Positions 23,965 through 35,725 of a stretch of DNA of 64,000 nt are shown here, one piece after another (position 1 is the first letter of the stretch; every line of letters begins with the position of its first letter). Under the pieces are notes generated by a model. That model was not told the DNA's origin. It saw only the letters and a list, made by a program, of their open reading frames with translations, and did not search any database. Both the position numbers and the translations under genes were made by a program. Source of the stretch: Gordionus sp. m RMFG-2023 (lineage: Eukaryota; Nematomorpha; Gordioida; Chordodea; Parachordodidae); assembly GCF_954871325.1 (NCBI RefSeq), contig NC_088779.1, positions 7,938,846 through 8,002,845 on the forward strand, in the 5' to 3' direction.

Positions 23965-24413
23965 GTTTAATATTTTATATTATTAATCCACTCAGAATAA
24001 AAATTTAATTTTTATTTTCTTGGATTTCCTTTGAATTTCTCATTAAATCGCTAAAATATTTTAATATTTTTATATTTTAAAGCATATATCTATTTTATTA
24101 TTTAATTTAACTGCATTATTTTTCACCACATACCTGATTGGATCACAGAAGAGTAAGTTTGGGAATAGGGAGTAATAATTTATAGAAAATATTTCGACAA
24201 ATACATGAAATAAAATATATTTTAAATCATATTGAAATTCTATACATTTTAGATTTATATATTGTATTAGACGAGCGATATTCAAAAAATTTCTTATAAA
24301 TATTTTCATCTGGATATGAATTGAAGGCTAATATATGATTTATCATCCTATAAAAATTAATCTAGTAATAAATTTATAATTATATTTTTTTAATTTTGTT
24401 TTTGAATATTTAG

Positions 24414-24428
24414 CTGCAGAAGCAGGAG
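24414..24428 (+). CDS. Candidate microexon AAEAG
   Basis: CTGCAGAAGCAGGAG after GAATATTTAG, before GTATAATATT. Third AAEAG copy of the higher-order block. Confidence 0.62.
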
Positions 24429-24640
24429 GTATAATATTATATATTATTATTTCACTCAGAATAAAAATTTAAATTTATATTCTTGAATTTTAGAATTTCT
24501 AATCAATTAAAATAAATCGCTAATTTATATAAATATCTCCAGTTACATATCATTTGAATGCTAATATATCAGAGCTATTAAAATTAATCTAGTAATAAAT
24601 TTATAATTATATTTTTGTAAATTTGATTTTGAATTTTTAG

Positions 24641-24655
24641 CTGCAGGGGCAGGAG
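24641..24655 (+). CDS. Candidate microexon AAGAG
   Basis: CTGCAGGGGCAGGAG after GAATTTTTAG, before GTATATTATT. Counterpart of the 22549 exon, differing from it only in a silent GGG/GGC change. Confidence 0.63.
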
Positions 24656-25112
24656 GTATATTATTATAATTATTATTTCACTCGGAATAAAAATTAAAAT
24701 TTTATTTTCCTTGATTTCCTTTGAATTTCTCATCAATTAAAATAAATCACTAAAATATATTAATATTTCTATATTTTAAACCGAATATCTATTTTATTTT
24801 TTTAATTAATTGCATTATTTTTAATCTCTCACATCTATGAGAGTATCATAGAAGCGTTAGTATAGGAATAGGGAGTAATAACATTTTAATTGAAATTATC
24901 TTGACAAATATTTTAAAAAAATGTATTTTGAATATTATTAGAATTCTAATTCTAAATTTATATATTGATATTAGATAAGCGATATTGAAAAAAAATTCTT
25001 ATAAATCTACTTGTATATCAATTGAATGCTAATATATGATTTATCACAGCTATTAAAATTAAACTAGTAATAAATTTATTATTATATTTAAAAAAATTTT
25101 TTTAATATTTAG

Positions 25113-25127
25113 CTGCAGCCGCTGGAG
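25113..25127 (+). CDS. Candidate microexon AAAAG
   Basis: CTGCAGCCGCTGGAG after TTTAATATTTAG, before GTTTAATATT. Confidence 0.6.
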
Positions 25128-25571
25128 GTTTAATATTTTATATTATTAATTCACTCAGAATAAAAATTTAATTTTTATTTTCTTGGATTTCCTTTGGATT
25201 TCCTTTGAATTTCTCATTAAATCGCTTAAATATTTTAATATTTTTATATTTTAAAGCATATATCTATTTTATTTTTTAATTTAACTGCATTATTTTTCAC
25301 TCTCATTGGATCAGAGAAAAGTAAGTTTGGGAATAGTGAGAAAATTCTTAGAAAATATTTCGATAAATATAACAAATTAAATGTATTTTAAATCATATTG
25401 AAATTTTATACATTTTAGAATTATATATTGTATTAGACGAGCGATATTTAAAAGATTTTTTATATATATCTACACCTGGATATAAATTGAATGCTATATG
25501 ATTTATCACACCTATAAAAATTAATCTAGTAATAAATTTATTATAATTTTATTTCGAATATTTACCTGCAG

Positions 25572-25580
25572 CCGCAGGAG
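25572..25580 (+). CDS. Candidate short microexon, 9 nt (AAG)
   Basis: The copy CTGCAGCCGCAGGAG (25566-25580) is preceded by TTTAC, so the usual acceptor AG is lost. The internal CTGCAG could serve as acceptor, leaving CCGCAGGAG before GTATATTATT, which reads (G)CC-GCA-GGA-G in the same phase. Otherwise the copy is dead. Confidence 0.4.
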
Positions 25581-25967
25581 GTATATTATTATATATAATG
25601 AATTCACTCATAAAAATTTTATCTTTTTTCTTGGATTTCCTTTGAATTTCTTATCAAATCGCTAAAAATTTAATATTACTATATTTTAAAGCATATATCT
25701 ATATTATTTTTTTTATTTAACTGCATTATTTTTCACTCTCACATACTTGAGTGGATCATAATAGAGTAAATTATGGAATAGGGAGTAATAACATTTTCAT
25801 AGAAAATCGACAATATCAAATAAAATGTATTTTGAATCGTAATGAAATTCTATACATTCTAGATTTCCATATTGATATTAGACGAGCGATATTGAAGAAA
25901 ATTCTTATAAATTTCTTCACCAGGATATGAATTGAATACTAATATATGATTATCAGAGCTATTAGAA

Positions 25968-27132
25968 CATAGGCGTAGCCAGGTGGGGGGCATGGGGAAA
26001 TCCCCCCCCTTCTGAAATTTACCACTTTTTGTGTATATCATTTAAAGCTAATAAAAAATATCCCCCTTAGTCCTCCTCCCACTCCCTAACCCCCAAAAAT
26101 TTATTCATATATCTTAAACAATAATCTGAAAGAAAGAGTGTAAAAGTTGATATTTTTTTATAATACTATTCATCATAATTTATACATTTTTGGAAAAAAG
26201 CATTTATATATATAAAAGGTAAAGCAAAAATGTTTTTTAAGAAATGGAATATAAGCCAAAGATAAGTCTTAAAACAAAAGTGAAATGTATTATAATTATT
26301 AATAATAGATCCATAAAATTAAATAATATAATATATCAAATATAATTTTTTTAATAAGTGAGTAATTTTAATTTATTTTTCTTAATAAAAGTAAAATATA
26401 ATTATAAAACTATTGATAAAATTAAATCATATATTAAATAAAAAAATTAAACCACCATACAAACAGTGGAATATTATATTTCATTCATTTACAGTATATC
26501 TAATTTTACCAATTATCATAAGACAATCAAGTAATTTTTACTAATATAATGAAATAAAATATTGTTAAGGACATCAGAAAATATCTTTTAAAAAGATTGT
26601 GGGATGAATAATATGAAGATTAATTTTAATATCATTTTTTATTTAAAATAAATAGATAGCGTTAAATAATTGAATACAAATTGTTGCTATATTTTTTATC
26701 AAGAGCATTGATTAGTAAAATTTGTTAAATTATTAACTGTAATATATTCTCTAACTGTCAAATATGTCTGTAAAAGTGGAACTTACTATTCTATTACTAA
26801 TTCTATATAATAGAGGAATATCAACTATATGTCTTCTTACTTTTTATAAATAAATTTTTATTGTTTGGAATAAATTATTACCAGGCTTTTCTATAAATGT
26901 ATATACAAGTAATTTATTATATTTTAAATAAACTAATAAAAATATATTTCATATTTGTTTCAGGCTTATTTTTTCTCATCAAAATTAACCTCCTATCTTG
27001 ATAAAATATTTTTTGACCATATATAGACTAAGGTAACCCGGCCGAAGGCCCGCCAAATGTGGTGTGGGGTTGAAGCCCCCAGTAATTTTTTAATTCCCTT
27101 CTCCCCTTAGGAAAATTCTGGCTACGCCTATG
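25968..27132. mobile_element. hAT-type non-autonomous element, 1165 bp
   Basis: The inverted ends CATAGGCGTAGCCAG and CTGGCTACGCCTATG match perfectly over 15 bp. A perfect 8-bp duplication TATTAGAA flanks the element (25960-25967 and 27133-27140), as for hAT elements. The interior is AT-rich and shows no transposase. It lies in the intron between the 25572 and 27197 exons. Confidence 0.92.
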
Positions 27133-27196
27133 TATTAGAATAAATCCAGCAATAAATTTATAATTATATTTTTTAATTTTGTTTATGAATATTTAG

Positions 27197-27211
27197 CTGC
27201 AGGAGCAGGAG
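27197..27211 (+). CDS. Candidate microexon AAGAG
   Basis: CTGCAGGAGCAGGAG after GAATATTTAG, before GTATAATATT. Reference form, identical to the 13844 exon. Confidence 0.65.
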
Positions 27212-27676
27212 GTATAATATTATATATTATGATTTCACTCAGAATAAAAATTAAAATTTTATTTTCTTGGATTTCCTTTGAATTTCTCATCAATTAAAAT
27301 AAATCTTTAAAAAATTTTAAAATTTATATATTTTAAAATGTATATCTATTTTATTTATTTATTTAACTGTTTTATTTTTCATCTCGCACATCCTGAGTGG
27401 ATCATAGAAGAGTGAGTTTGGGAATAAGGAGTAATAACATTTTCATAGAAAATATCTGGAAACATATATCAAATAAAATATATTTTGAATCCTATTGAAA
27501 TTCTATACATTCTAGATTACGATTTTGATATTAAACGAGCAATATTGAAGAAAATTCTTATTAATATCTCCACTTGGATATCAATTGAATGCTAATATAT
27601 GATTTATCAGAGCTATTAAAATTAATTTAGTAATAAATTTATTATTATATCTTTAATTTTTTTTTTGAATATTTAG

Positions 27677-27691
27677 CTGCAGCCGCAAGAG
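27677..27691 (+). CDS. Candidate microexon AAAAR
   Basis: CTGCAGCCGCAAGAG after GAATATTTAG, before GTATAATATT. AGA replaces GGA, so the peptide is A-A-A-A-R, a replacement rather than a stop. Confidence 0.58.
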
Positions 27692-28434
27692 GTATAATAT
27701 TATATATTATGATTTTACTCAGAATAAATATAATTTTTATTTTCTTGGATTTCCTTTGAATTTTTCATCAATTAAAATAAATCTATAAAAAATTTTAATA
27801 CTATATTTTAAAATGTATATTCATTTTATTTTTTAATTTAACTGCCTTATTTATCTCACACATCCTTGAGTGGATAATAGAAAAAAATTTGGAAATAGGG
27901 AATAATATAATTTTCATAGAAAATACAACAAATGTATCAAATAAAATATATTTTGAATCCTATTAAAATTCTATACTTTCTAGATTAACATATTGATATT
28001 AGACGAGCGAGTTTAAAGAAAATTTAAATAAATATCTCCACTTGGATGACAATTAATTGCTAATTTATAATATTTTGAGCTATTAAAATTATTCAATTGC
28101 TTATGCCTTTGGGACTGAAATGGAGGAACCATTTCTATAAATATTCCGATAAGGATAATCACAAAAATCAAAATTTATTTGAGTAATATTAAAAAGTCAT
28201 CTATGTAATCGAATGCATGCCATAGCTCGGGGTTTATTTAATTTTTTCTAGAGGATCAACTCAACTAGATTAAAATATTACTATAAAAAAATTATTAAGA
28301 GAGATCGGTCTATCGTGGCGGAGTTTACTAAAAAATTTAATTAGCCTAAATTGTACATATTATAGTAACAGAGAAAATTTAATAATAAATTTAAAATTAT
28401 ATTTTTTTAATTTTATTTTTTAATATTTCTGCAG

Positions 28435-28443
28435 GATTGGGAG
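28435..28443 (+). CDS. Candidate short microexon, 9 nt (GLG)
   Basis: GATTGGGAG after TAATATTTCTGCAG, before GTAAAATAAT. The 31773 exon keeps the full form CTGCAGGATTAGGAG with the same GTAAAATAAT donor. Here TTTAG is damaged and GCAG would be the acceptor: (G)GA-TTG-GGA-G. Confidence 0.45.
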
Positions 28444-28472
28444 GTAAAATAATATTATATATTACTTAACTC

Positions 28473-28695
28473 TAGTTTCGTTAGGCGGCTCGTTATGAGT
28501 CGATTTTTTAAAACGGCTAACTTAATATTTTAGCCAGAAAAATATTGCCTAAGACCCGAGATTTCTCTAATAGATATCTAAACCTTTGTTCCTTCTACAA
28601 ACAAAATCTTCAGGTCTTGCGAATATTATTCTAGATAAAATATTGAGTTAGACGTTTTTAAAAATCGGCTCAAAACGAGCCGTTTAACAACACTA
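28473..28695. mobile_element. MITE copy 2
   Basis: Same family as 10751 and 37372: left end TAGTTTCGTTAGGCGGCTCG (diverged) and right end CGAGCCGTTTAACAACACTA. It interrupts a family A donor-side intron, which resumes at CTCAGAAT. The duplication is not clear for this copy. Confidence 0.8.
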
Positions 28696-29387
28696 CTCAG
28701 AATAAATTTTCTCAGATTTCCTTTGAATTTCTCATCAAATATAATTAATCGCAAAAATATATTAATTTTTTTAATATTTTTTATTTAACTTGCATTATAT
28801 AGCATCTCTCAAAATCCTTGAGTCTATATCATAGAAGAGTAGGGTTGGGAATAGCAAATAATAGCATTTTCCTAGAAATTATCTTGACAAAGGGATCAAA
28901 TAAAACATATTTTGAACGCTATTGAAATTCTATACATTCGGGTTTCCATATTTATAATAGACGAGCGAGATTAAGGAAATTCTAATAAATATCTCAACAT
29001 GCATATCAATTGTAAGCAAATGTATTTTTAGTGCTAAGATTAATCATTATTTATATCTCAGGCTCTGATCCGAGGGATTCATTTCTACATATTATCCGAT
29101 ATGTGTAATCGCAAAAATAGAAAAATATTTGAGTAATATGTCTATTTGATCGAATCCAGTTCATGGCTTGAGTTTGTATTTAATATTTTTCAGAGGAATA
29201 AATCAACATGGGTATTAACTGAATACTATTACTATATATTAAATGAGATCGATCAGGCGGGGCCACTAAGGTTAATAAAAATTTAATAGCCTGGATTGTA
29301 CATATTATAATGAATAGCATAGCATGAAATTTTGTAAAAATTAAAAATTATCATTTTTTATTTTGTTTTTTAAATACTTATCTGCAG

Positions 29388-29396
29388 GCGCTGCGG
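29388..29396 (+). CDS. Candidate short microexon, 9 nt (GAA)
   Basis: GCGCTGCGG after ACTTATCTGCAG, before GTATAATATT. Phase 1: (G)GC-GCT-GCG-G, i.e. G-A-A. Confidence 0.42.
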
Positions 29397-30104
29397 GTAT
29401 AATATTATATGTTATTATTTTATTCAGATAAAATTTTATTTTTATTTTCTCGAATTACCTTTTAATTAGACATAAAATATAATATAAATCGCAAAAATAT
29501 TTTAATTTTTTACATAGCGTATTTAATTAATTTTTTATTTAACTTACATTATTTATCATTTCTCACAATCCTTAAGTCTAGATCATATAAGAGTAAGGGG
29601 TGGGAATAGGGAGTATTAACATTTTCAAAGAAAATATCTCGACAAAGTTATTAAATAAAACATATTTTGAATGCTATTGAAATTATATACATTCTAAGTT
29701 TTAATATCTAGATTTTCAAACAAATATCTCTACTTGAAAAGATATTAAAATAAATCAATTATATATGTCTTCGTGTCTGAACCACAAGAACCATTTTTAA
29801 AAATATTCCTATGAGGGTAATCGAAAAAATAGAAAATTAAAATTAAATTAATCATCCTATATGATCTAAATTAGTTCATACTAGGGAGTGCTATTTAATT
29901 ACTTCTAGAGGAACAACTCGATAGGGTTTTAAAATAAATATTAGTTAAAAGGTTTAGTAAGGAAGATTGGCCTAGCGTGGTCTAAGGTCAGTCCGTGTGA
30001 CTAAGGTTAGTAATAAGAATAAATATTCTGAATTGTACATAATATAATGGCCCAGCACGATATCTATTAATTGATATTTATTAATTTTGTTTTTGAATAT
30101 CTAG

Positions 30105-30119
30105 CCTCATTGTTATCAA
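30105..30119 (+). CDS. Candidate diverged microexon (ASLLS)
   Basis: CCTCATTGTTATCAA after GAATATCTAG, before GTACAAAAT. The sequence has lost the Gly/Ala pattern, but the 15-nt length, the AG/GT borders and an open phase 1 (A-S-L-L-S) remain. It may be decayed. Confidence 0.35.
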
Positions 30120-30584
30120 GTACAAAATTATATATTATGATTTCATTCAAAATAAAATTTAATTTTTTTTTCTTGGATTTCTTTGAATTTCTCATCAATT
30201 AAAATAAATAGCTAAAATATTTAAATATTTCTATATTTTAAAGCGTATATCTATTTTATTTTTTTTATTTAATTGCATTATTTTTCATCTCTCACATACT
30301 TGAGTCTGGATCATAGAATAGTAAGTTTGGGAATCGGGAATAATAAAATTTTCATAGAAAATAACTTGACAAATGTATCAAATAAAATATATTTGAAATC
30401 CTATTGAAATTCTATACATTCTAGATTTCCATAATGATATTAAATGAGCGATATTAAAGAAAATTGTTATAAATATCTCCACTTGGATATCAATTGAATG
30501 ATAATATATGATTTTTCAGAGCTAATAAAATTAATCCAGTAGTGAATTTATTATTATATTTTTTAATTTTGTTTTTGAATTTAG

Positions 30585-30599
30585 TTGCTGGAGGAGGAG
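30585..30599 (+). CDS. Candidate microexon VAGGG
   Basis: TTGCTGGAGGAGGAG after TTTGAATTTAG, before GTATAATATT. Phase 1: (G)TT-GCT-GGA-GGA-GGA-G. Confidence 0.6.
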
Positions 30600-31021
30600 G
30601 TATAATATTATATTTTAGGATTTCACTCAATAAAATAATTTTTATTTTCTTGGATTTCCTTTAAATTTCTCATCAATTAAAATAAATCGCTAAAATATTT
30701 TAATATTTCTTTATTTTAAAGCATATATCTTTTATATTTTTTTTTGTGCATTATTTTTCATTTCTCACATCTTTGAGTGGAACATAGAAGAGTAAGTTTG
30801 GGAATAGGGAAATAACATTATCTATCAAATAAAATTTATTTTGAATCCTATTAATCTAGATTTCCATATTGATATTAGATGAGCGATATTGAAGAAAATT
30901 CTTATAAATTTCTTCACCTGGATATGAATTGAGTGCTAATATATGATTTATCAGAGCTATTATAATAAATCTAGCAAAAAATGTATAATTATATTTGTTA
31001 ATTTTGTTATTGAATATTTAG

Positions 31022-31036
31022 TTGCTGGCGGAGGAG
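31022..31036 (+). CDS. Candidate microexon VAGGG
   Basis: TTGCTGGCGGAGGAG after GAATATTTAG, before GTTTAATATT. GGC/GGA is a silent difference from the 30585 exon. Confidence 0.6.
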
Positions 31037-31772
31037 GTTTAATATTATATATTATGATTTCACTCAGAATAAAATTTAATTTTTATTTTCTTGGATTTCC
31101 TTTGAATTTCCCATCAATTAAAATAAATCGCTAAAATATTTAAATATTTCTCTATTTTAAAGCGTATATCTATTTTATTTTTTTATTTTATGCATTATTT
31201 TTCATCTCTCACAATCAGTCTGGATCATAGAAGGGTAAGGTTGGGAATGCTAGTAATAACATTCTTAGAAAATATCTCGACAAATTTATCAAATAAATTA
31301 TATATTGAATCCTATTGAAATTCTATACATTCTAGATTTACATATTGATATTAGACGAGCGAGTTTAAAGAAAATTCTAATAAATATCTCCACTTGAATA
31401 ACAATTAAATGCTTTTATATATTTTTTTAGAGCTAATAAAATTTATCAATTACTTATGTCTTTGGGTTTGAACAGGAGTAACCATTTCTATTAATATTCC
31501 GATATGGATAATCGCAAAAATCGAAAATTATTTGAGTAATATTAAAATTAGTCATAAGTCTATGTAATCAAATGCATGTCGCTCGGGGTTTATTTAATTT
31601 TTTCCAGAAGAACAACTAGACTAGGTTAAAAAAGTTTATTAAGAAAGATCGGTCTGGCGTGGCGACCGAGTTTAGTATAAAATTTAATTAGCCTAAATTG
31701 TACACATAATCAAAAAAAATTTAATAATAAATTTTAAATCATATTTTTATAATTTTGTTTTTGAATATTTAG

Positions 31773-31787
31773 CTGCAGGATTAGGAG
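31773..31787 (+). CDS. Candidate microexon AAGLG
   Basis: CTGCAGGATTAGGAG after GAATATTTAG, before GTAAAATAAT. Phase 1: A-A-G-L-G. Confidence 0.58.
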
Positions 31788-32507
31788 GTAAAATAATATT
31801 ATATATTACTTCATACAAAATTTAATTTTAATTTTCTCAGATTCACTATGAATATCTCATCAAATATGATTAATCGCAAAAATATTTCAATTTTTTTATA
31901 TTTTTAAGCGTATCTATTTTATATTTTTTGTTTAACTTGCCTTATTTAACAACTCTCAAAATCCTTAAGTCTAGATCATAGAAAGGTTGGGAATAGCGAA
32001 TAATAGCATTTTCATAGAAAATATCTTGACAAAGGGATCAAATAAAACATATTTTGAACGCTATTGAAATTCACATTCTAGGTTTACATATTTAAATTAG
32101 ACAAGCAAGATTGAATAATTCTAATAAATATCTCAACATACTTATCAATTTTAAGCTAATGTATGATTTTTTCGGGTAAAATTAATTATTATTTATATCT
32201 CCGGGTCTATCCTAGGTATTCATATCTAAATATATTCCTATAAATATAATCGCAAAGAAATCTTTTATAGTAATATGTCTATGTGTCGTATCTAGTTCAT
32301 GACTTGGGGATGTATTTAATTTTTTCCATAGGAATAACTCGACATGGGTATTAACTGAATACTATTATTATTTATTAAGGAAGATCGGTCAAATAAAAAA
32401 TTTTATAGCCTGGATTGTAAATATTATAATGAATAACCCTCCATGAAATTTTGTAAAAAATTAAAAATTATAATTTATAATTTTGCTTTTCAAATGCTTA
32501 TCTGCAG

Positions 32508-32516
32508 GCGCAGCGA
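32508..32516 (+). pseudogene. Decayed microexon copy
   Basis: GCGCAGCGA after GCTTATCTGCAG matches the 29388 exon, but the donor reads CTATAATATT instead of GTATAATATT, so it should not be spliced as an exon. Confidence 0.4.
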
Positions 32517-32799
32517 CTATAATATTATATATTTTTGTTTCATTCAAAATAAAATTTAATTTTTATTTTCTTGGATTTTTAAATTTCTCATCAATTAAAA
32601 TAAATCGCTAAAATATTTTAATTTTTTTTATATTTTTAAGCGTATCTAAATCATTTTTTATTTAACTTACATTATTTATCATTTCTCACAATCCTCATGT
32701 CTAGATGAGAATAGGGGGTGGGAATTGGGAGTAATAACATTTTCTTAGAAAATATCTCGATAAATTTATCAAATAAAATATATTTTGAATCCTATTTGA

Positions 32800-33320
32800 T
32801 AGGGAATACGAAGGGAAAAGGCTTCATAAAGGTTGCTATAGCCTCTACTGCCTTTGTGCCTTTATGTAATCGATCAGGGGCTTCGTTGTGTTTGATTTTG
32901 TGGCATAGTACGGTTGGACCGACAGGTGATTTACAGGTATAATGATTGAGGATACCCATCCAAGTCTATGTCTCTTTCAAAGAGCGACTGGATAATGTGT
33001 TTGTATAGTATTAGTTGACAGAATATCAATCTCTATTTGTTTTCTTTGTCTACCAAGGCCGTTTTAGATACAAAAAAGAGGTCGATTCCTAAGAATGTTA
33101 TTTCCCCCGTCGGGACTGTAACTGACTTAGATTTGTTGACTGTTAATCCCGTTGTGAAGGCATATCTAAAATGATATACTATCTTGGAGTACTAGGTGGT
33201 CAATGGAGTGAAAGATAATAATGTCATCCAAATATACAGAATAGTTAGCTGTTTTGAGAGTTTTTGCGCATACTCGGATTCTGTTATCTTATCGATTAAA
33301 TATTCTCATTGAGAGCTGTT
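32800..33320 (-). mobile_element. Retroelement reverse-transcriptase fragment, fossil
   Basis: A GC-richer patch whose minus-strand reading contains a YLDDIIIF-type polymerase motif and, downstream, GLTVNKSKS...ITFLGI, as found after the catalytic motif of LTR-type polymerases. Only a fragment of one domain is present; it is broken and its family is uncertain. It sits at the switch between array families A and B. Confidence 0.6.
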
Positions 33321-33935
33321 GAATTATAGCACTTTGTAATTTGTATTTTTTTAACAATCAAAAATAGTAGAAAAATTTATCTCATCTTTATTTTTGTATT
33401 CTTTTACAGCTAATAATTTTTTTATAATAAAATGTTTCTATAAAAAAAATTAATCTTTCAAATATTAATCTTTAAAAGATAGATTTTAATATTATGTAAA
33501 AAATATCTTGTAAAGTATGTATTAAAAAACATATAAGATATATAATATAGAAAGTATATTGTTGATAATTGATAAATCATTTTAAAAAAATTAAATAATA
33601 AAAAAAAGTAGGTAAAAAAGTCATCTATATATGGCGACGAACCAGGAAAACTGATTTGTTGTTTGATAAAAAAAGGCATCGTAATTGTTGTTAATGGATC
33701 GTATGACTGATTCATTTGAGTATGGATTTAGTTTGCACTTGGTATGATAATCACATCAAAACGATTATTAGAGATCATGTTAATAAATTCCTAAATGTTG
33801 TCTGACTTTGCTATAAATCCTGATATATTTACGATAAAATGATTTGAGTGGTTCTCAATTTACCTACAAAATTTAAAGATAGTTATCAATCAAAAATAAT
33901 ATATAATATATTAATTATAATCTTTATATATTTAG

Positions 33936-33950
33936 GCACTACAACCCAAG
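33936..33950 (+). CDS. Candidate microexon GTTTQ
   Basis: GCACTACAACCCAAG after ATATATTTAG, before GTTTACATTC. Phase 1: (G)GC-ACT-ACA-ACC-CAA-G, G-T-T-T-Q. First and most diverged family B exon; ACC versus ACT is silent. Confidence 0.58.
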
Positions 33951-35041
33951 GTTTACATTCTATGCATATTATAATTTTATCTGCTTGTCAACTATTTTAA
34001 AGAATAATTCTTATAAACTTACCGTTAATGTATATTATATCGACTAAGAAATAAATATTTGAGATTTCTTTTTCTATTATACAGTCTTTAACACTTAAAA
34101 GATCGCGAAATAAAATATAAGATAAAATAATTATTCTAATTGGATGCCCAGGAATCAAAAATATAAATTTATTTTCCAGTTAAAGGTATATTATAAAATA
34201 TTATTTGTATATATAATAATTTTTAGTATGTTAGATAATTTTTATATTCTTGAAATAGTGTCAAATAATTATTGTAACTGCATAAGTTATGATTAAATCT
34301 TAATTTGTTATCACAGTTATTTATTGTTAATTTATTTTTCTAAAATCTATAATAAGATATTATTACATATCTACTTTAGTAACATTCCAAAATAATATGT
34401 GTATTCATTATTTAATGTAATCCCATAATCCAATTATTTAACACCTTATTCACCGTTTTTAAATATCTATTATAAAAACCATTTTAGATATGAAAGTTGA
34501 TATTACTATATCCATAAAAATTTAATAAATTGAGATATCTAGAGCTCATTTCTTAAAAATATATATAGTATATTTAAATGCTTGATCAAATTTTATATTT
34601 CATATACCCTCTAAAATTATGATTTACTTTTCTTTATTAATAATGGTTAGGTTATTGTGTGTTGGTATACTTAATTAGCTTAATGATGAGAATATATAAT
34701 AAATTAATGAGAAAATGACGAAGTCTCAGTTATTTTATAATTATTTTATTTACTAATTAATATCATATTCCAATAAATACTGTAATAGTAGCATAGCCAG
34801 AATTTGTAGAGAGTTTTATATATTTGAATAGTTTTGAAAGGTCATTATATTTCGAACTCAAATACTGTTATCTTATAGATTAAATAGGCATATTGAATGC
34901 TGTTGAGCTCCAGCTGTTTGTTATCTAAACATTAAAATAGTAGAAATGTATTTTCTTTTTTAAATAATATTATATCCTATTTATATATCAAAAATAATAT
35001 AAGTTAAAAAAATTATTAATAATGTATCTTTTTAACTTTAG

Positions 35042-35056
35042 ACACTACAACTAAAG
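35042..35056 (+). CDS. Candidate microexon DTTTK
   Basis: ACACTACAACTAAAG after TTTTAACTTTAG, before GTTTACTTG. Phase 1 gives D-T-T-T-K after a G-ending exon. Confidence 0.58.
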
Positions 35057-35699
35057 GTTTACTTGTGAACTATTTTAATGAATAATTTTATCCTATTATT
35101 ATAGTTTTATTATACATATATCGTCTAAGAAATAAATATTTGAGAATTTCTTTATTAGTCATTGTTCCATAACTAAAGATCGCGAAATTAAATATCAGAT
35201 TAAATAATTACTTTAATTGGCTACCCTGAGATTTATCAAAATATATAAACTTAATTTTCAATTAAAAGGTTTAATATAAAATCCTATACTTATATTTAAT
35301 TATCTTCGGTATGTTTGATGATTTTTTTTGAAGTAGTGTCAATTAACCATTGTAAAAACTTAAATTATGCTTCGTCTTTATTGTTATCACTAAACTTTAT
35401 TACTACTTTTTGTTGTAAAATCTCCTATAAGATATTTTTAAATATATCTTATTAGTAAATATATCATATTATTATGTGGATTCATTTTTTATATCCAATA
35501 ATTTATCACCAATTATCTAATTCATCGTTTTTACAGATCTATTCATAAACGATTTTAGATATGAAAGATTATATTATAATATCCATCAAAAATTTAGAAA
35601 TTAAAGATATCTAGGGCTCATTTCAATAATATATATAGTATATTTGTCTTGATTAAATTTTATATTTCTTAAATCCTCATTTTGATTCACCTTTCTATA

Positions 35700-35725
35700 A
35701 TCTTAATGGTTATATTTTAAAGGTT
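35700..35725 (+). pseudogene. Exon lost by deletion between repeats
   Basis: GGTTATATTTTAAAG|GTTATCATTTTTTGC joins the TTAATGGTTA region directly to the donor side of the next unit. Only AAAG of the expected exon is left, so a recombination between units removed it. Confidence 0.4.

Larger units (their letters stand above)
13310..28080 (+). repeat. Family A tandem array, unit about 460-490 bp
   Basis: About 20 units each contain a donor side (GTATAATATTATATATTATGATTTCACTCAGAATAAAAATT), a middle with TAGGAATAGGGAGTAATAACATTTTCATAGAAAATATCT, then GACGAGCGATATTGAA, AATGCTAATATATGATTTATCA, and the T-rich approach to the next TTTAG acceptor. Spacing of successive exons is 450-490 bp, with half-length spacings (about 190-230 bp) where units are partly deleted. 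The array is interrupted by the piggyBac/pogo nest and a hAT-type element. Confidence 0.85.
28080..32800 (+). repeat. Longer mixed family A units
   Basis: After 28080 the family A blocks alternate with an additional 400-500-bp segment recognised by ATTCCGATA(T/A)GGATAATCGCAAAAAT, a CATGxC..GCTCGGGGTTTATTTAATTTTT motif and AAGATCGGTC(T)GGCGTGG. Exon-to-exon spacing grows to about 480-950 bp. Copies are more diverged than at 19-26 kb. Confidence 0.7.

Noticed and set aside
21977-24309. Three similar minus-strand open frames of about 80 codons (21977, 23136, 24070)
   Set aside because: They are the same intron segment of family A read antisense. They are Ile/Phe/Lys-rich, as chance frames in AT-rich repeats are, and other units have stops at these places.
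30943-31134. 63-codon frame reading through VAGGGG at the 31022 island
   Set aside because: It runs through acceptor, exon and donor into intron sequence and is not conserved in neighbouring units; the microexon interpretation explains the island better.
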